This document shows, one piece after another, positions 1 through 10,549 of a DNA stretch of 64,000 bases. Both the position numbers and the translations under genes were made by a program. The DNA lies in contig NC_082694.2 in the NCBI RefSeq assembly GCF_949987515.2, forward strand, positions 11,897,958 to 11,961,957, read 5' to 3'. The notes below the pieces were generated by a model. The model did not search any database. It saw nothing but the letters and a program-made list of their open reading frames with translations, and was not told where the DNA came from. Positions within the stretch are counted from its first letter, which is position 1. Each line of letters starts with the position of its first letter. This DNA comes from Delphinus delphis (Eukaryota; Chordata; Mammalia; Artiodactyla; Delphinidae).

Positions 1-534
1 CCGCCGGGATGCAGAAAGAAAAATCTGAAGTTAGGAACTGACAAGAACAGAAAAGAAGCATATTTCATAGATTATTTAAGAGCAATTAAAATGAAGACTA
101 TGGGATTTTTTTAAAAACAAACAACTTAGGAGACAATAGTTAGTTCCGAGACGAATGTAGCTGTAGGGAACTCTAGTCTGTGGTCAGCTGTAGGTACTTT
201 CCACACCCATGAACCACCACATGGACTTAACCCCAGCAGAGCTCAATTTCAGATTCTCTAAACCGAAGAGAAAAGCCCCGAGTTGGGTTAACTGACAGCC
301 ATATGCTAAAGACAACCCAGATCTGAAAACAAACAAGAAAATGTGTGTGGAAACAACCACGTTCTGGTGGTTTCTAACGTAATTATTGTTTCCTTCTCAC
401 GGTGATTTGCATAATGTTGCAGAGGTGTTGTCAGGTAGGCTCCAGCTAAGTGTGCAGATTTTGTGTGCACCTGTTTGCAGACCAGATAGAGTACAGTCTT
501 ATGAAAGTAAAGTCCTTCTACTTTCCGTGGCCTT
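1..534. other. Unassigned non-coding sequence
   Basis: I see no recognisable gene, RNA or repeat here. The stretch is AT-leaning with short frames only. It ends where a T-rich run at about 535 begins the 3' end of a minus-strand L1. Confidence 0.5.
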
Positions 535-839
535 ATTTATTTTTTTAAAGCAGCTTCACTGCAGTATAATTGACATACAAAAAACTGCACATATTTAAAA
601 TATACAAAGTAAGTTTTCACATATGTATACATCCATGAAACCATCACAGCAATCCATATAGTAAACATCTCCTTCACCCCCTGTACGTTTGTAATCTCTC
701 CCAGGCTTCCCTTCTCTTTCCCCTCCATCCCTATTCATTTGTTTCATGTCACTGTAGACTTTCATTTTCTATAGTTTTATACAAATGGAATATACAGTAT
801 GTAGTCTTTTTTTTTTGCCTGACTTCTTTCACTCAACAT
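535..839 (-). mobile_element. L1M-type LINE-1, 3' end (part of a larger composite)
   Basis: The segment starts with a T-rich run, which is the A-rich tail read in reverse. It continues with the mammalian L1M 3'UTR pattern seen in reverse complement, for example 'gtataattgacatac' and 'catgaaaccatcac'. The element is interrupted at 839 by a younger L1 and resumes at 1531. The seam reads smoothly if the insert is removed, so 535-839 and 1531-5491 are parts of one old element. Subfamily is not assigned. Confidence 0.75.
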
Positions 840-1523
840 TATTTTTTTAATTTATACTTATTTTTTATTGAAGTATAGTTGATTTACAACGTTGTGTTTA
901 CTGCTGTACAGCAAAGTGATTCAGTTATACATATATACTTCTTTTAATATTCTTTTTTATTATGGTTTATCATAGGATATTGAATATAGTTCTCTGTGCT
1001 ATACCGTAGGACCTTGTTGTTTATCCATTCCATATGTAAAAGCTTACATCTGCTAATCTCAACCTCCCACTCCATCCTCCCCCCCACCCCCTCCCCCTTG
1101 GCAACTACCAGTCTGTTTTCTGTGCCTGTGATTCTGTTTCTGTTTCATAGATAGGTTCATTTGTGTCATATTTTAGATTCCATTATTTCTTTCTTTTTTA
1201 TGACTGAGTAATATTCTATGGTATACATGTACCACATCTTCTTTATCCATTCATCTGTCGATGGACATTTAAGTTGTTTCCATGTCTTGGCTATTGTTAA
1301 TAGTGCTGCTATGAACACAGGGGTGCGTGTATATTTTTGAATTAGAGTTTTGTCTGGATATATGCCCAGGAGTGAGATTGCTGGATCATACGGTAATTCT
1401 ATTTTTAGTTTTCTGAGGAACCTCCCTACTGTTCTCCATAGTGGCTGCACCAACTTACAATCCCGCCAACAGTGTAGGAGGGTTTCCTTTTCTCTACATG
1501 CCCTCCAGCATTTGTTATTTGTA
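840..1523 (-). mobile_element. Younger LINE-1, 5'-truncated, nested in an older L1
   Basis: In reverse complement this is the end of L1 ORF2 followed by a cetartiodactyl-type 3'UTR ('gtacagcaaagtgattcag') and an A-rich tail. The 7-bp direct repeat tcaacat lies at 833-839 and 1524-1530 and is the likely target-site duplication. The insertion begins inside the cysteine-rich motif near the ORF2 C-terminus, so it is a severely 5'-truncated, dead-on-arrival copy. The surrounding older L1 is continuous once this piece is removed. Confidence 0.85.
1166..1523 (-). pseudogene. L1 ORF2 C-terminal remnant
   Basis: About 117 codons match the extreme C-terminus of L1 ORF2p. The cysteine-rich stretch reads [18 protein letters not shown] (spacing C-X3-C-X7-H-X4-C) and is followed by [25 protein letters not shown] and CPSTDEWIKKMWYMY. 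The frame is open to its stop but has no reverse-transcriptase or endonuclease domain, so it cannot act alone. The open frame continues upstream to 1651 only because it reads by chance into the older L1; the first methionine at 1651 is not an ORF2 start. Expression would need an outside promoter. Confidence 0.85.
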
Positions 1524-1530
1524 TCAACAT

Positions 1531-2534
1531 AGTTATTTTTGAGATTTATCCATATTGTGTTTATCAATAAATCATTTCTTTCTTTTTTCTTTTCTTTTTT
1601 CTGAGAAGTGGTCCATTGTACAGATGTACCACAATTTGTTCTTCCATTCATCTGTGGATGGACATTTTGGTTGTTGCCAGTTTGGTGCTATTACAAATAA
1701 AGCTGCTATGAACATCTGTGTACAAGTCTTTGTGTAGACATCTGCTGCCTTTTCTCTTGGAATTGAATGTCTGGGACACGTGGTAAATGTTTAACTTTTT
1801 GAGAAGTTTTAAACTTCCGAAGTGGTTGTATCATTTTACATTCCACCAGCAGCATATCAGGATTAATATCCTCCACATCCTCTCCAGCACTTGGTATTGT
1901 CAGTCTTTTTAATTTTAGCTATTCTGAAATATGTGTAATGGTATCATATTGTGATTTTAAATTGCATTTCCCTAATGACTCATGATGTTAAGCATGTTTT
2001 CATGTGCTCATTGCCATCCATATAACTTCTTTGGGAAAATGTCTGTTCAAATCTTTTGTCCATTTTATTTTTAATTGGGCTATTTTCTTACTATTGAGTT
2101 TTGAGAGTTCATTATATATTCTAGACATAAGTGCATTATCAGATATATACGTGGCAAAAGTTTTCTCCCAATTTGTGATTTGTCTTTTCTTTCTCTTAAT
2201 AGTGTCTCTCAAAGAGCACAAGTTTTAATTCTGATAAAGTTCCATTTATCAATTTACTTTTTATGTATTGTGTATCTGGTGTCGTAGCTAAAAACTCTTT
2301 GCCTAACTCAAGATCACAAAGATTTTCTCCTATGTTTTTCATCTAGAGGTTTATAGTTTCAGATTTTACATTGAGATCTATAATCCATCTTAAATTATTT
2401 TTATATGATGCATGTTATGGACTCAAGTTGATTCTTTTGCACATGGGCATCCACTTGTTCCAGTGTCACTTGTTGAAAAGGCTGTCCTTTCTCCATTTAA
2501 TTGCTTTTGCACCTTTGTCAAAAAGCAGCTGTCC

Positions 2535-2578
<44 letters not shown>

Positions 2579-4056
2579 TTTGGGTATATGGCACATAGAA
2601 ATACAATAACATTTTACAGTGTCCTGTGTCCTGCAAGCTTGCTAAATTCACTTTTTAGTGTTTTATTTGTAGATTCTTGGCAACTTCATACATACATAAT
2701 TATGCCAACTGTGGCTCTTTACAGTCCATGCCTTTTATTTCTTTGTCTTTTTGTGCTGGCTAGCACTTCCAGTACTATCTTGAAAAAGAGTAGTGAGAAC
2801 AGACATCCTTGCCTTGTTCATGACATTAGGGTGAAAAGGTTTCATCTTTCATCATGAAATATGATATCAACTGTAGGTTTTTCATAGCTGACCTTACACA
2901 AGATGGAAAGTACTTTTCTGTTCTTAGTTTTCTAAGTTTTTAATCAGGAATGGGTGTTAAAATTGGCCAAGTTTTTTCTGCATCCTATAGAGATGATCAA
3001 ATGGTTTTTCTCTTGTAGTTAATATAGCGACTTGTATTGATTAGGGTTTGCATATCAAACCAACCTTGCATTCCTGGGATAAACCCCATCTGGCCATGAT
3101 GTTTTATCCTTTTTATATATTGTTGGATTCAATTTGCAAAATTTTCTTTAAAAATTGTTGCATTTTGTTCATGAAAGTTACTTGTCTATGGTTTTCTTTG
3201 CCTGGCTTTGGAATCAGGGCAATGCTGGACTCATAAAATGAATTAGAAGTATTCACTTCAATTTTCTTAAAGAGTTTATGAGGATTGTTATTCCTTCTTT
3301 CCTAATGTTTGGTAGAGTTCACTTGTGAAGCCATCTCAGCCTGCAGTTTTCTTCATGAGTACATTTTAACTACAATTCAGTTTATTCCATAGTAGGGGGC
3401 AATTCATGTTATTATTATATTTGAAGTGAGCTCTGATAATTTGTGTCTTTAAAGGAATTTGTCCATTTCATCTATGTTTTCTAATTTATAGGCTTAAAGT
3501 TGTTCATAATATTTTCTTACTATCCTTTTAATATCTGTAGAATCTGAGTGATGTCATCGTTATCATTCCTGATATTGAGTAATTTGTGCCTTAATACTTT
3601 TTTCCTGATCAGTCTGACAAGAGGTTTTTAAATTTTGTTGATCTACTTAAAATACTAGCTTTTGGTTTATTGACTTTTCTTTATTGTTTTTCTATTTCAT
3701 AGATTTTTCACTTTGATCTTTATTATTTCCCTTTTAATTCTTACTTGGGTTTGATTTGCTTTTCTTTTTCTGCTTGTTTCAAGTGTGAATTGAGGCCATT
3801 GACTCAAGATCTTTCCTTTTTTCTAAAACAGACATGGAGTGCCATAAGTTTCCCTCTAAGATTACTATAGTGGCATCTTGCAAATGTTGATATAGGGTGT
3901 TTTCATTTTCATTATGTGAAAATAATTTTTTTTTTACCTTTTGACTTATTATTTGACCAATGAGTTATTGAAAAATGAATTATTTAGTTTCAAAATATTT
4001 GGGAATTTTCCAGATACATTTCTGTTAATGATTTCTATTTTAATTGTAATTTTTTA
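1531..4056 (-). mobile_element. L1M-type LINE-1, ORF2 region, decayed
   Basis: In reverse complement this follows old L1 ORF2. Landmarks on the plus strand are 'ttttgagatttatccatatt', 'ctgctatgaacatctgtgta', 'cctaatgactcatgatgtt' and 'cacttgttgaaaaggctg', all typical of antisense L1M ORF2. Frames are broken throughout: the longest remnant is about 70 codons around 2000-2221. A GT microsatellite has grown at 2537-2576. A SINE splits the element at 4071-4284. Confidence 0.8.
2537..2576. repeat. (GT)20 microsatellite
   Basis: This is an uninterrupted GT run of 20 units inside the ORF2 region of the old L1. It creates spurious frames of alternating valine and cysteine. Confidence 0.98.
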
Positions 4057-4070
4057 CCAGAAAACATACT

Positions 4071-4284
4071 TTTTTTTTTTTTTTTTTTTTTTTGCTGTAC
4101 TTGGGCCTCTCACTGTTGTGGCCTCTCCCATTGCGGAGCACAAGCTCCGGACGCGCAGGCCCAGCAGCCATGGCTCACGGGCCCAGCCGCTCCGCGGCAT
4201 GTGGGATCCTCCCGGACCGGGGCACGAACCCATGTCCCCTGCATCGGCAGGCGGACTCTCAACCACTGCACCACCAGGGAAGCC
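4071..4284 (-). mobile_element. CHR-2-type tRNA-derived SINE
   Basis: The element is read on the minus strand, with the poly(T) tail at 4071-4093 and the tRNA-related head next to 4284 (reverse complement of ggcttccctggtggtgcagt). The 14-bp duplication ccagaaaacatact lies at 4057-4070 and 4285-4298. The head holds an A-box-like TGGTGGTGCAGTGG and a B-box-like GGTTCGTGCCC, the internal Pol III promoter inherited from tRNA. Frames of about 60-120 codons through this SINE recur at every copy and are not genes. Confidence 0.93.
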
Positions 4285-4298
4285 CCAGAAAACATACT

Positions 4299-5491
4299 TT
4301 TAATAACTTGAATTTATTTAAAGTTAAGCATTGTTTTATGGCCCAGAATATATTACATCTTAGAAAATGTTCCAAGCGCCCTTGTAAAAAATGTGCGTTC
4401 TGTTGTTTCTGGGTGAAGTATTCTATAAATGCCAAGTAGCTAAATTTTATTAATAGTAGTGTTCAAGTCTTCTACGTCCTTTCTGATTTTCTGTTTACTT
4501 GTCTATCAATTATTGAGAGAAAGGTATTGAAATCTATAACTCTAAATGTGTATTTATCCATTTCTCCTTATAGTTTTGCCAATTTCTGCTTCAGTATTTT
4601 GAAGCTCTTTTATTAGGTGCACATACATTTATTTAGGATTGTTATGTTCTCTTGAAAAATTGAGCCCTTTATCGTTTTGAGATGTCCTTCTTTATCCCTG
4701 ATGATATCCTTTGCTTGAAATCTACTTTTATATTTATATGGCCACTCAGATTCTTTTTATTAATGTTCACATTGTATATCTTTTCCCATCCTTTTTCTTT
4801 TAACCTATTTATACATTTTGTGTAAGTAGCATGCAGTTGGAACTGCTATTTAAAAATATCTAATTTCACAAACTCTGCATTTTATTAGAGATATTTAGAG
4901 CATTTACATGTAATGTAATTATTGATGTGATTAGGTTTAATCCTGTCATCTTGCTATTTTTTCCAAAAATTATCCCATCTGTTCTTTGCCCACCCCCCTT
5001 ACCTTTTCTCTCCCTTCTTTTGGATTAATTGGATATTTTTATGAGTAAATTTTACCTCTTTTGTTGCCTTATTTGCTCTCTCTGTTGTGTTATATTGGTA
5101 TTCCTTAGTGTTTATAGAATACATATTTAATTTATCAGGTCTACTTTCAGGTGATATTATACCCCTTCCCATGTAGTAAAAGAAGTTTACAACACGATAC
5201 CTCCGCTTCTCCCCTCCTGGCCTTGATTTTATTTTTGTCATTCATTTTACATGTACATATATTTATAAGTATCCTTCTAATCATTATTATTTTTATTCAA
5301 ATAGTCAATTATGTTTATAGTCATGCTTTCTTTTCTTTATTTCCTCCCGAGGTCCTGAAGTCTTCTGTTATCATTTTCTTTCTGTTTAGAGCACTTCCTT
5401 CAGTCATTCTTTAAGGGTAGGTCTTCTGGTGACATATTCTCTTAGTTTCCGTTCATCTGAGAATGTCTTTATTTTACCTTTATTCCTAAAA
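4299..5491 (-). mobile_element. L1M-type LINE-1, 5' half of ORF2 and end of ORF1, decayed
   Basis: This continues the same old L1. The antisense landmarks 'atgtccttctttatccctga', 'gtatatcttttcccatcc' and 'ggtaggtcttctggtgac' match the ORF2 5' half, the ORF1-ORF2 junction and the ORF1 C-terminal coding region of mammalian L1. All frames are broken. The alignment stops at about 5491, where a plus-strand segment intervenes, and resumes at about 6614. Confidence 0.7.
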
Positions 5492-5500
5492 AATAGTTTG

Positions 5501-6603
5501 ACTTCCCATTCATCATATAAGCAGCTTGGAAGTCATCACTCTGTCCTAACATCAAGCAAAAGGTAGAGCAAACTGAAAAATCAACAACTCTTTGATTTTC
5601 AGAGAAATGAGATCACAAGGCAAACCACATCTCCCCAAATTGAAAAGACAGATAAGCAAATAGTGAGAATCACTTCTTATGGGAGCAAAAACTCCTGAGG
5701 GAGCAGAAACCTCTGCAGGAACCAGAGCCAGGGTAAGAAAACCTGAATTGCCGGAGGCTCAGTGCGGACAAGTCTTAGGGTCAAAAACTCCAGGGAGACC
5801 TATCCTAGGGAGCCCACACACTTTTGTAAATATTATCTCCAGGAACTCAAACAGGGTTTTACAGTGAACATCAGAGAAAAATTCACTTGTTTTTCCATCG
5901 GGGGATGGAAAAGGAACTATTTTGAAATAAGTGAGAACGTTCCATTCTTAACAAGACCTGCCCTCAAGTGAAGCTGTTTTTCCAGAGCCTAAACTATTAG
6001 GATTTTATCAGAGCCGAACCAACCTGGGGGAAGGGAAATACCCAACTCCAGGCCACTCTAGCCATCCGGTCCAATGTAAGGTGCGGGGTGAGGAGGGCGA
6101 GAGGGACTGGGAAGCAGTTGTGAAGTTCACAGTTCAGAGGCACAGGATCGCTAAAAGACTGAGACCTCATCACAGGACCATAGAATGCTCCCCCTACACC
6201 TTACCTCTTACTACCACGTTACTGAAGACGTATTTTTTTATTTAATTTATTTTTGCGGTACGCAGGCCTCTCACTGCTGTGGCCTCTCTCGCTGGGGAGC
6301 ACAGGCTCCGGACGCGCAGTCTCAGCGGCCATGGCTCACGGGCCCAGCCGCTCCGCGGCATGTGGGATCTTCCCGGACCGGGGCACGAACCCGCGTCCCC
6401 TGCATCGACAGGCGGACTCTCAACCACTGCGCCACCAGGGAAGCCCTACTGAAGACGTATTTATCTCAACTTGTTTTATCTATTATATCATGTCTGGCTA
6501 TCAAGAAAAAATTTCAAGTCATATTAAGAGGAAAAAAAACACCCCAAAGCCCACAGTTTGAAGAGACTTAGCAAGTATCAGAATCAGATTCAGGTATGGC
6601 AAG
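5501..6603 (+). mobile_element. Probable L1 5'UTR segment in opposite orientation
   Basis: The segment (with a SINE at 6236-6447) breaks the antisense ORF1 region of the surrounding L1. Its text, for example 'cagagcctaaactattagg' and 'cactctagccatccggtcc', resembles the 5'UTR just upstream of ORF1 in L1M/L1MA elements as I remember it. It ends close to an ATGGCAAG at 6596-6603, where ORF1 would start. There is no poly(A) tail. A 9-10-bp near-repeat, aatagtttg and aatagttttg, flanks it at 5492-5500 and 6604-6613. This could be a separate insertion or an internal inversion. The family assignment is from memory. Confidence 0.5.
6236..6447 (-). mobile_element. CHR-2-type tRNA-derived SINE
   Basis: This minus-strand copy has a T-rich tail (6236-6254) and its head next to 6447. 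A perfect 15-bp duplication, actgaagacgtattt, lies at 6221-6235 and 6448-6462. It sits inside the plus-strand L1-5'UTR-like segment, so it inserted after that segment was in place. Confidence 0.95.
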
Positions 6604-6613
6604 AATAGTTTTG

Positions 6614-8127
6614 CTGGAAGTAGAATTCTTTTGAATTTTACAATGCTTTTTGAATTTTACAATTCTTTTGAATTTTACAAGTAAATTCTTAATTCTTTTC
6701 TATCAGGACTTGTAAAATGCTGTACCACTTCTTCCTGGCTTCCATGGTTTCAGAGGAGAGATGGCTGTCATTTGAATAGTTTTATAAGCAATACCTTACT
6801 TCTCTTTAGCCTTTATCAAGACTTTTTTCTTTGCCTTTAATTTTCAGAAATTTAACTATAATTTGTCTTAGTGAGGATTTCTTTGGCTATATCCTGTTCA
6901 GGATTTGTTCCAGTTTTTGAATCTCTAGGTTTTGCCTTTTGTCAAATTTGGGAAATTTTTAGCTATCATTTATTTGAGTACTTGTTTCAGCTGCACGCTG
7001 CTTCTCCTCTTTTCTGGGATGCTCATGATACCAATGCTAGATCTTTTGTGATCATCACACAGATCTCTCAGACTCTGGTCATTTCTTTTTCCAGCCTATT
7101 TCCTTTTCTGTTACTAAGATTGGGTCGTTTCCAGTTATCCATCTTCAACCTCACTCATTCATTCCCTGTTGTCTCTAACCTACTATCGAGCCCATCCTTT
7201 GGGTTTTTATTTCAGTTATTGTATCTTTCAGTTTTATCGTTTCCAACCAGTTGTTTCTTTAATAGCTTATATTCCTTCACTTAGATTTTCTAGTTTTTTC
7301 TTTTGTTTCAAGCGTGTTTTAAATTGCTCATTGCATAATTTTTATAATCGCTGCTTTAGAACACTCTTCAGCATATTCCAGCATCTGAGTCATCGCACTG
7401 TAAGCACTGGTTGATTGTCTTTTCTCATTCAAGTGTGATTTTCCTGGTTCTTGGTGTGACAAGCGATTTTTTATTATATCCTGGGCATTTTGGCTACTAT
7501 GTTGTGTGACTGGATTCTAGTTAACCTTCCTTTTTAGCAGGCAGTCACCCTGTTTAGGTATAGTGGTAGGTTGTGGTAGGGGTGGATGTTTAATTCCCCC
7601 CTTCTCAGCCCAGCTGGTACCTTCCTGAGAAAAATGGAGCATCTTCTCACATCCTCTTGCTGGCACTGAGGGGAGCGTAAGTTCAGCCCCCTCTATGCCC
7701 TGTTGACACAGTGTCCCTCACACCACTTCATTCTACCTTGTTGCTGCTGGGTGGGGATGGGTGCTCAGCTTCTCTCTGAGCCCTGCTGACACCAGCTGTA
7801 GGAAAGCAGAGTTCCAACCAGCGTCACCCCACACTGCCTCAGTCGGTCTTGTTGGTGCCAGGTTGGGGGAGGAGGTTCAGCTCCCTAATGGACCCTTCTA
7901 GTGCAACCCCAGTGGGGGACTTGGAGTGCCGCCTGCTTCTGCCATAAAGGGAGTGGACCATGAGCTCCCACTCAGCTGGACTGAATCCTCTGAGCAGGAT
8001 CGAGGGGAGGGGGGAGGGGGCACGGGATTCCATTGGTGTTGGGCTTAAGTAGGGCAAATATGATCAAACAAGAGTTTCTATTGTTATGTCACCTTTTACT
8101 GGTTCTTTAGCTAGGGAAGCAGACTTT
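6614..8127 (-). mobile_element. L1M-type LINE-1, ORF1 and 5'UTR, decayed
   Basis: Antisense L1 ORF1 resumes here ('gttttgctggaagtagaatt', 'caaatttgggaaatttttag', 'ccaatgctagatcttttgtg') and gives way near 7450-8050 to GC-richer 5'UTR sequence containing repeated 'ctgctgggtggggatgg'-like phrases. Around 6610-6700 the motif 'ttttgaattttacaa' occurs three times, a local duplication. No open ORF1 remains. Confidence 0.65.
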
Positions 8128-8140
8128 TCTTAGAGCTTTT

Positions 8141-8346
8141 TTTTTTTTTTTTTTATGGTACGCGGGCCTCTCACTGTTGTGGCCTCTCCCGCTGCGGAGC
8201 ACAGGCTCCAGACGCGCAGGCTCTGTAGTTGTGGCTCACGGGCCTAGCTGCTCCGCGGCATGTGGGATCTTCCCGGACCGGGGCACGAACCCGTGTCCCC
8301 TGCATCGGCAGGTGGACTCTCAACCACTGCGCCACCAGGGAAGCCC
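8141..8346 (-). mobile_element. CHR-2-type tRNA-derived SINE
   Basis: This minus-strand copy has its poly(T) tail at about 8141-8154 and its head next to 8346. The flanking duplication tcttagagctttt / tcttagggctttt (one mismatch) lies at 8128-8140 and 8347-8359. It forms an inverted pair with the plus-strand copy 1 kb downstream. Confidence 0.93.
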
Positions 8347-8359
8347 TCTTAGGGCTTTT

Positions 8360-8920
8360 TTGTCTGTGCCTGTTGACAGCTTTGGGTACCCCATCCAGGG
8401 TGTGTAGGAGACAAAACAAACACAAACTTTTCTTAAAAACCAAACAGGGTACCCACCGCTGTGTTGTTCCTCAAGCCCTGCATCCCTTAGGCAGTTCACT
8501 TTATCCTTTCAGACCCTTTTCAGAGTTGTCTTTTGTTTGCTATGTTGTGTTACATCCAGAGGTTTTTAGTTGTAAGAGGGTAGGACCTGAGGGGAATGGG
8601 GCTACTCCACCTTGGCTGGGACTGGATGTCCTCGAGGATCTTTTAAAGACATTAAATAATAAGATAAAATTCCTATTACTTACTCATGTATTTACCATTT
8701 CTAGTACTCTTTATTCCTTTGTGCAGGTCCATATTTCCATCTGATGTCATTTACCTCCTGCCTGAAAGACTTCCTTTAAACTTTCCTGCAGTGTGCATCT
8801 GTTTCTGAAGAATTCTTTCAGCTTTTGTAAGTCTGCAAAAATCTTTATTTCTTCTGCATTTTTGAATGATATTTTTATTGGGTATTAAGTTGTAGGTTGA
8901 CAAGTTTTTTTTTCCTTTGT
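8360..8920 (-). mobile_element. L1 5'UTR and a second ORF1 fragment, decayed
   Basis: 8360-8640 continues antisense L1 5'UTR ('tgtgttgttcctcaagccct'). 8640-8920 returns to the ORF2/ORF1 junction pattern ('cctgcctgaaagacttcctt', 'ctttcagcttttgtaag'), which already occurred at about 5380-5490. It is therefore a second, separate minus-strand L1 fragment. Confidence 0.55.
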
Positions 8921-9269
8921 GAATATTATAGGAGAGATGCTTATCTTATGAAATTATTATGAGAGTAATGTGAAATTATTATGGGAAGTCATGTGAAGTA
9001 AGCAATCACAGATACATAAAATAAGAAAACTTTACACCCAGGAACTCGAAGAAAACAAAACTTTTAACGATTTTTCCCTTTGTGTGGTGGGACTATTCAT
9101 TATCAATTTTCCTTCTATTTTTCTAGGGTTTTATTTTACCCTCAAGATTTTCCCTAACATGTACAGCTCTTATAATGGAAATAGTTTTATTATATTAAAA
9201 AGCAATGAACAGATATTCTAAGACAGGCGACTAAATTAAATATGGTGAAAAGTCAGGGAAGTGAGGAGA

Positions 9270-9825
9270 GGGACCGTGAAAAGTACAAGAGCATTTTTTT
9301 TGGGTGATGGGAAGGTTTTGTATCTTGATGAGGATGTGAGTTACATTGACGTATCTATTTTTCAAAATTTTAATGTTAAGATTTCATGCAGGGGCTTCCC
9401 TGGTGGCACAGTGGTTGAGAGTCCGCCTGCCGATGCAGGGGACGCGGGTTCGTGCCCCGGTCCTGGAAGATCCCACATGCCGCGGAGCGGCTGGGCCCGT
9501 GAGCCATGGCCGCTGAGCCTGCGCGTCCGGAGCCTGTGCTCCACAGTGGGAGAGGCCACAACAGTGAGAGGCCCGCGTACCGCAAAAAAAAAAAAAAAAA
9601 AAAAAAAAAGATTTCATGCATTTCACGGTATATAAATTTTACTTCAAAACCAAAAAGAACTGTATGCCTATAAATTAATTTGTTTGAGATGGGGGTGGAA
9701 GGCAGATGAAGGCGGAAAGTGGATAGTTATAGAAGGCGGTGATAGAGACACAGGGGCCCGTTAGACTCTTCTGTTTTCTTTGTGTTACGTTTGAAATTTT
9801 CATGATAAAAAGTAAAGACGAATGC
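9270..9825 (+). mobile_element. L1 3'UTR fragment, plus strand
   Basis: 'gggtgatgggaaggttttgt', 'atcttgatgaggatgtgagt' and, after the nested SINE, 'catttcacggtatataaatt' and 'gaaattttcatgataaaaag' match an old L1 3' end in sense orientation. It is split by the SINE at 9391-9607. The subfamily is not assigned. Confidence 0.55.
9391..9607 (+). mobile_element. CHR-2-type tRNA-derived SINE
   Basis: This sense copy runs from GGGGCTTCCCTGGTGGCACA to a poly(A) tail of more than 20 A. The perfect 13-bp duplication aagatttcatgca lies at 9378-9390 and 9608-9620. It is one of only two plus-strand copies of this family in the window, and its long clean tail suggests a relatively recent insertion. Confidence 0.96.
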
Positions 9826-10181
9826 ATAGTCCCTCTGATCTAGAGAAGATGCTGACCACTTTCTTCATTCCTAGGAAAAACAAAACCAAGGAGGAAATGA
9901 GAATAAATCGTAAGAGAGAAAGTATGTAGCTCGATTAAGAAGATGCTTCATCACTAGGAAAACCTCTCATGCAAAGAGCGTCTTAGTGCCTGCTCATCTC
10001 TAACATTCAATCTTTATTGGTTTTAGTTACAAAAGTAATATAAACTCAATATAAAATAATCATACATTAGAGAAAAGCAAAATTTAGAAAATGATTTTCC
10101 TCTATCTTCACAGCCCCCGAGATCATGACTCTCAATGGTTTAGTAAGCCATTCAGATTTTTTCATGTATATGTGCCTGTGG

Positions 10182-10182
<1 letters not shown>

Positions 10183-10218
<36 letters not shown>
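10183..10218. repeat. (TG)18 microsatellite
   Basis: This is a pure TG run following 'gtgcctgtggt'. It is not part of any gene that I can see. Confidence 0.97.
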
Positions 10219-10220
<2 letters not shown>

Positions 10221-10479
10221 GATGGAACTGGGGTTACAGTATATCTATTATTCTGCTCCTTCCTCTTTTTTGCTTAAGCATTCTGCTTGGAGATCTTTAT
10301 AAAACAGAATAAACAGCTGTTTAGAAGCAGAAGTTAAAACCAGATGAAAAGGAAGGTTCTTTCTCTTTGGAGTCCAAGAATGGGCCAATTTTATACACAT
10401 TTTAAGCTCTGACGTGATCTTAAATATGGATTTTTACCTAAATACATAATTTTACATGAATAGTATGCTTCTTGTCTAA

Positions 10480-10481
<2 letters not shown>

Positions 10482-10546
<65 letters not shown>
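10482..10546. repeat. (AC)32 microsatellite
   Basis: An uninterrupted run of about 32 AC units is the longest simple repeat in the window and a likely polymorphic marker. It produces spurious His-Thr and Val-Cys frames. Confidence 0.98.

Positions 10547-10549
<3 letters not shown>

Noticed and set aside
2371..2857. Frames of alternating Val-Cys or Thr-His
   Set aside because: They are translations of the (GT)n microsatellite; the same applies at 10438-10845 and 10472-10654.
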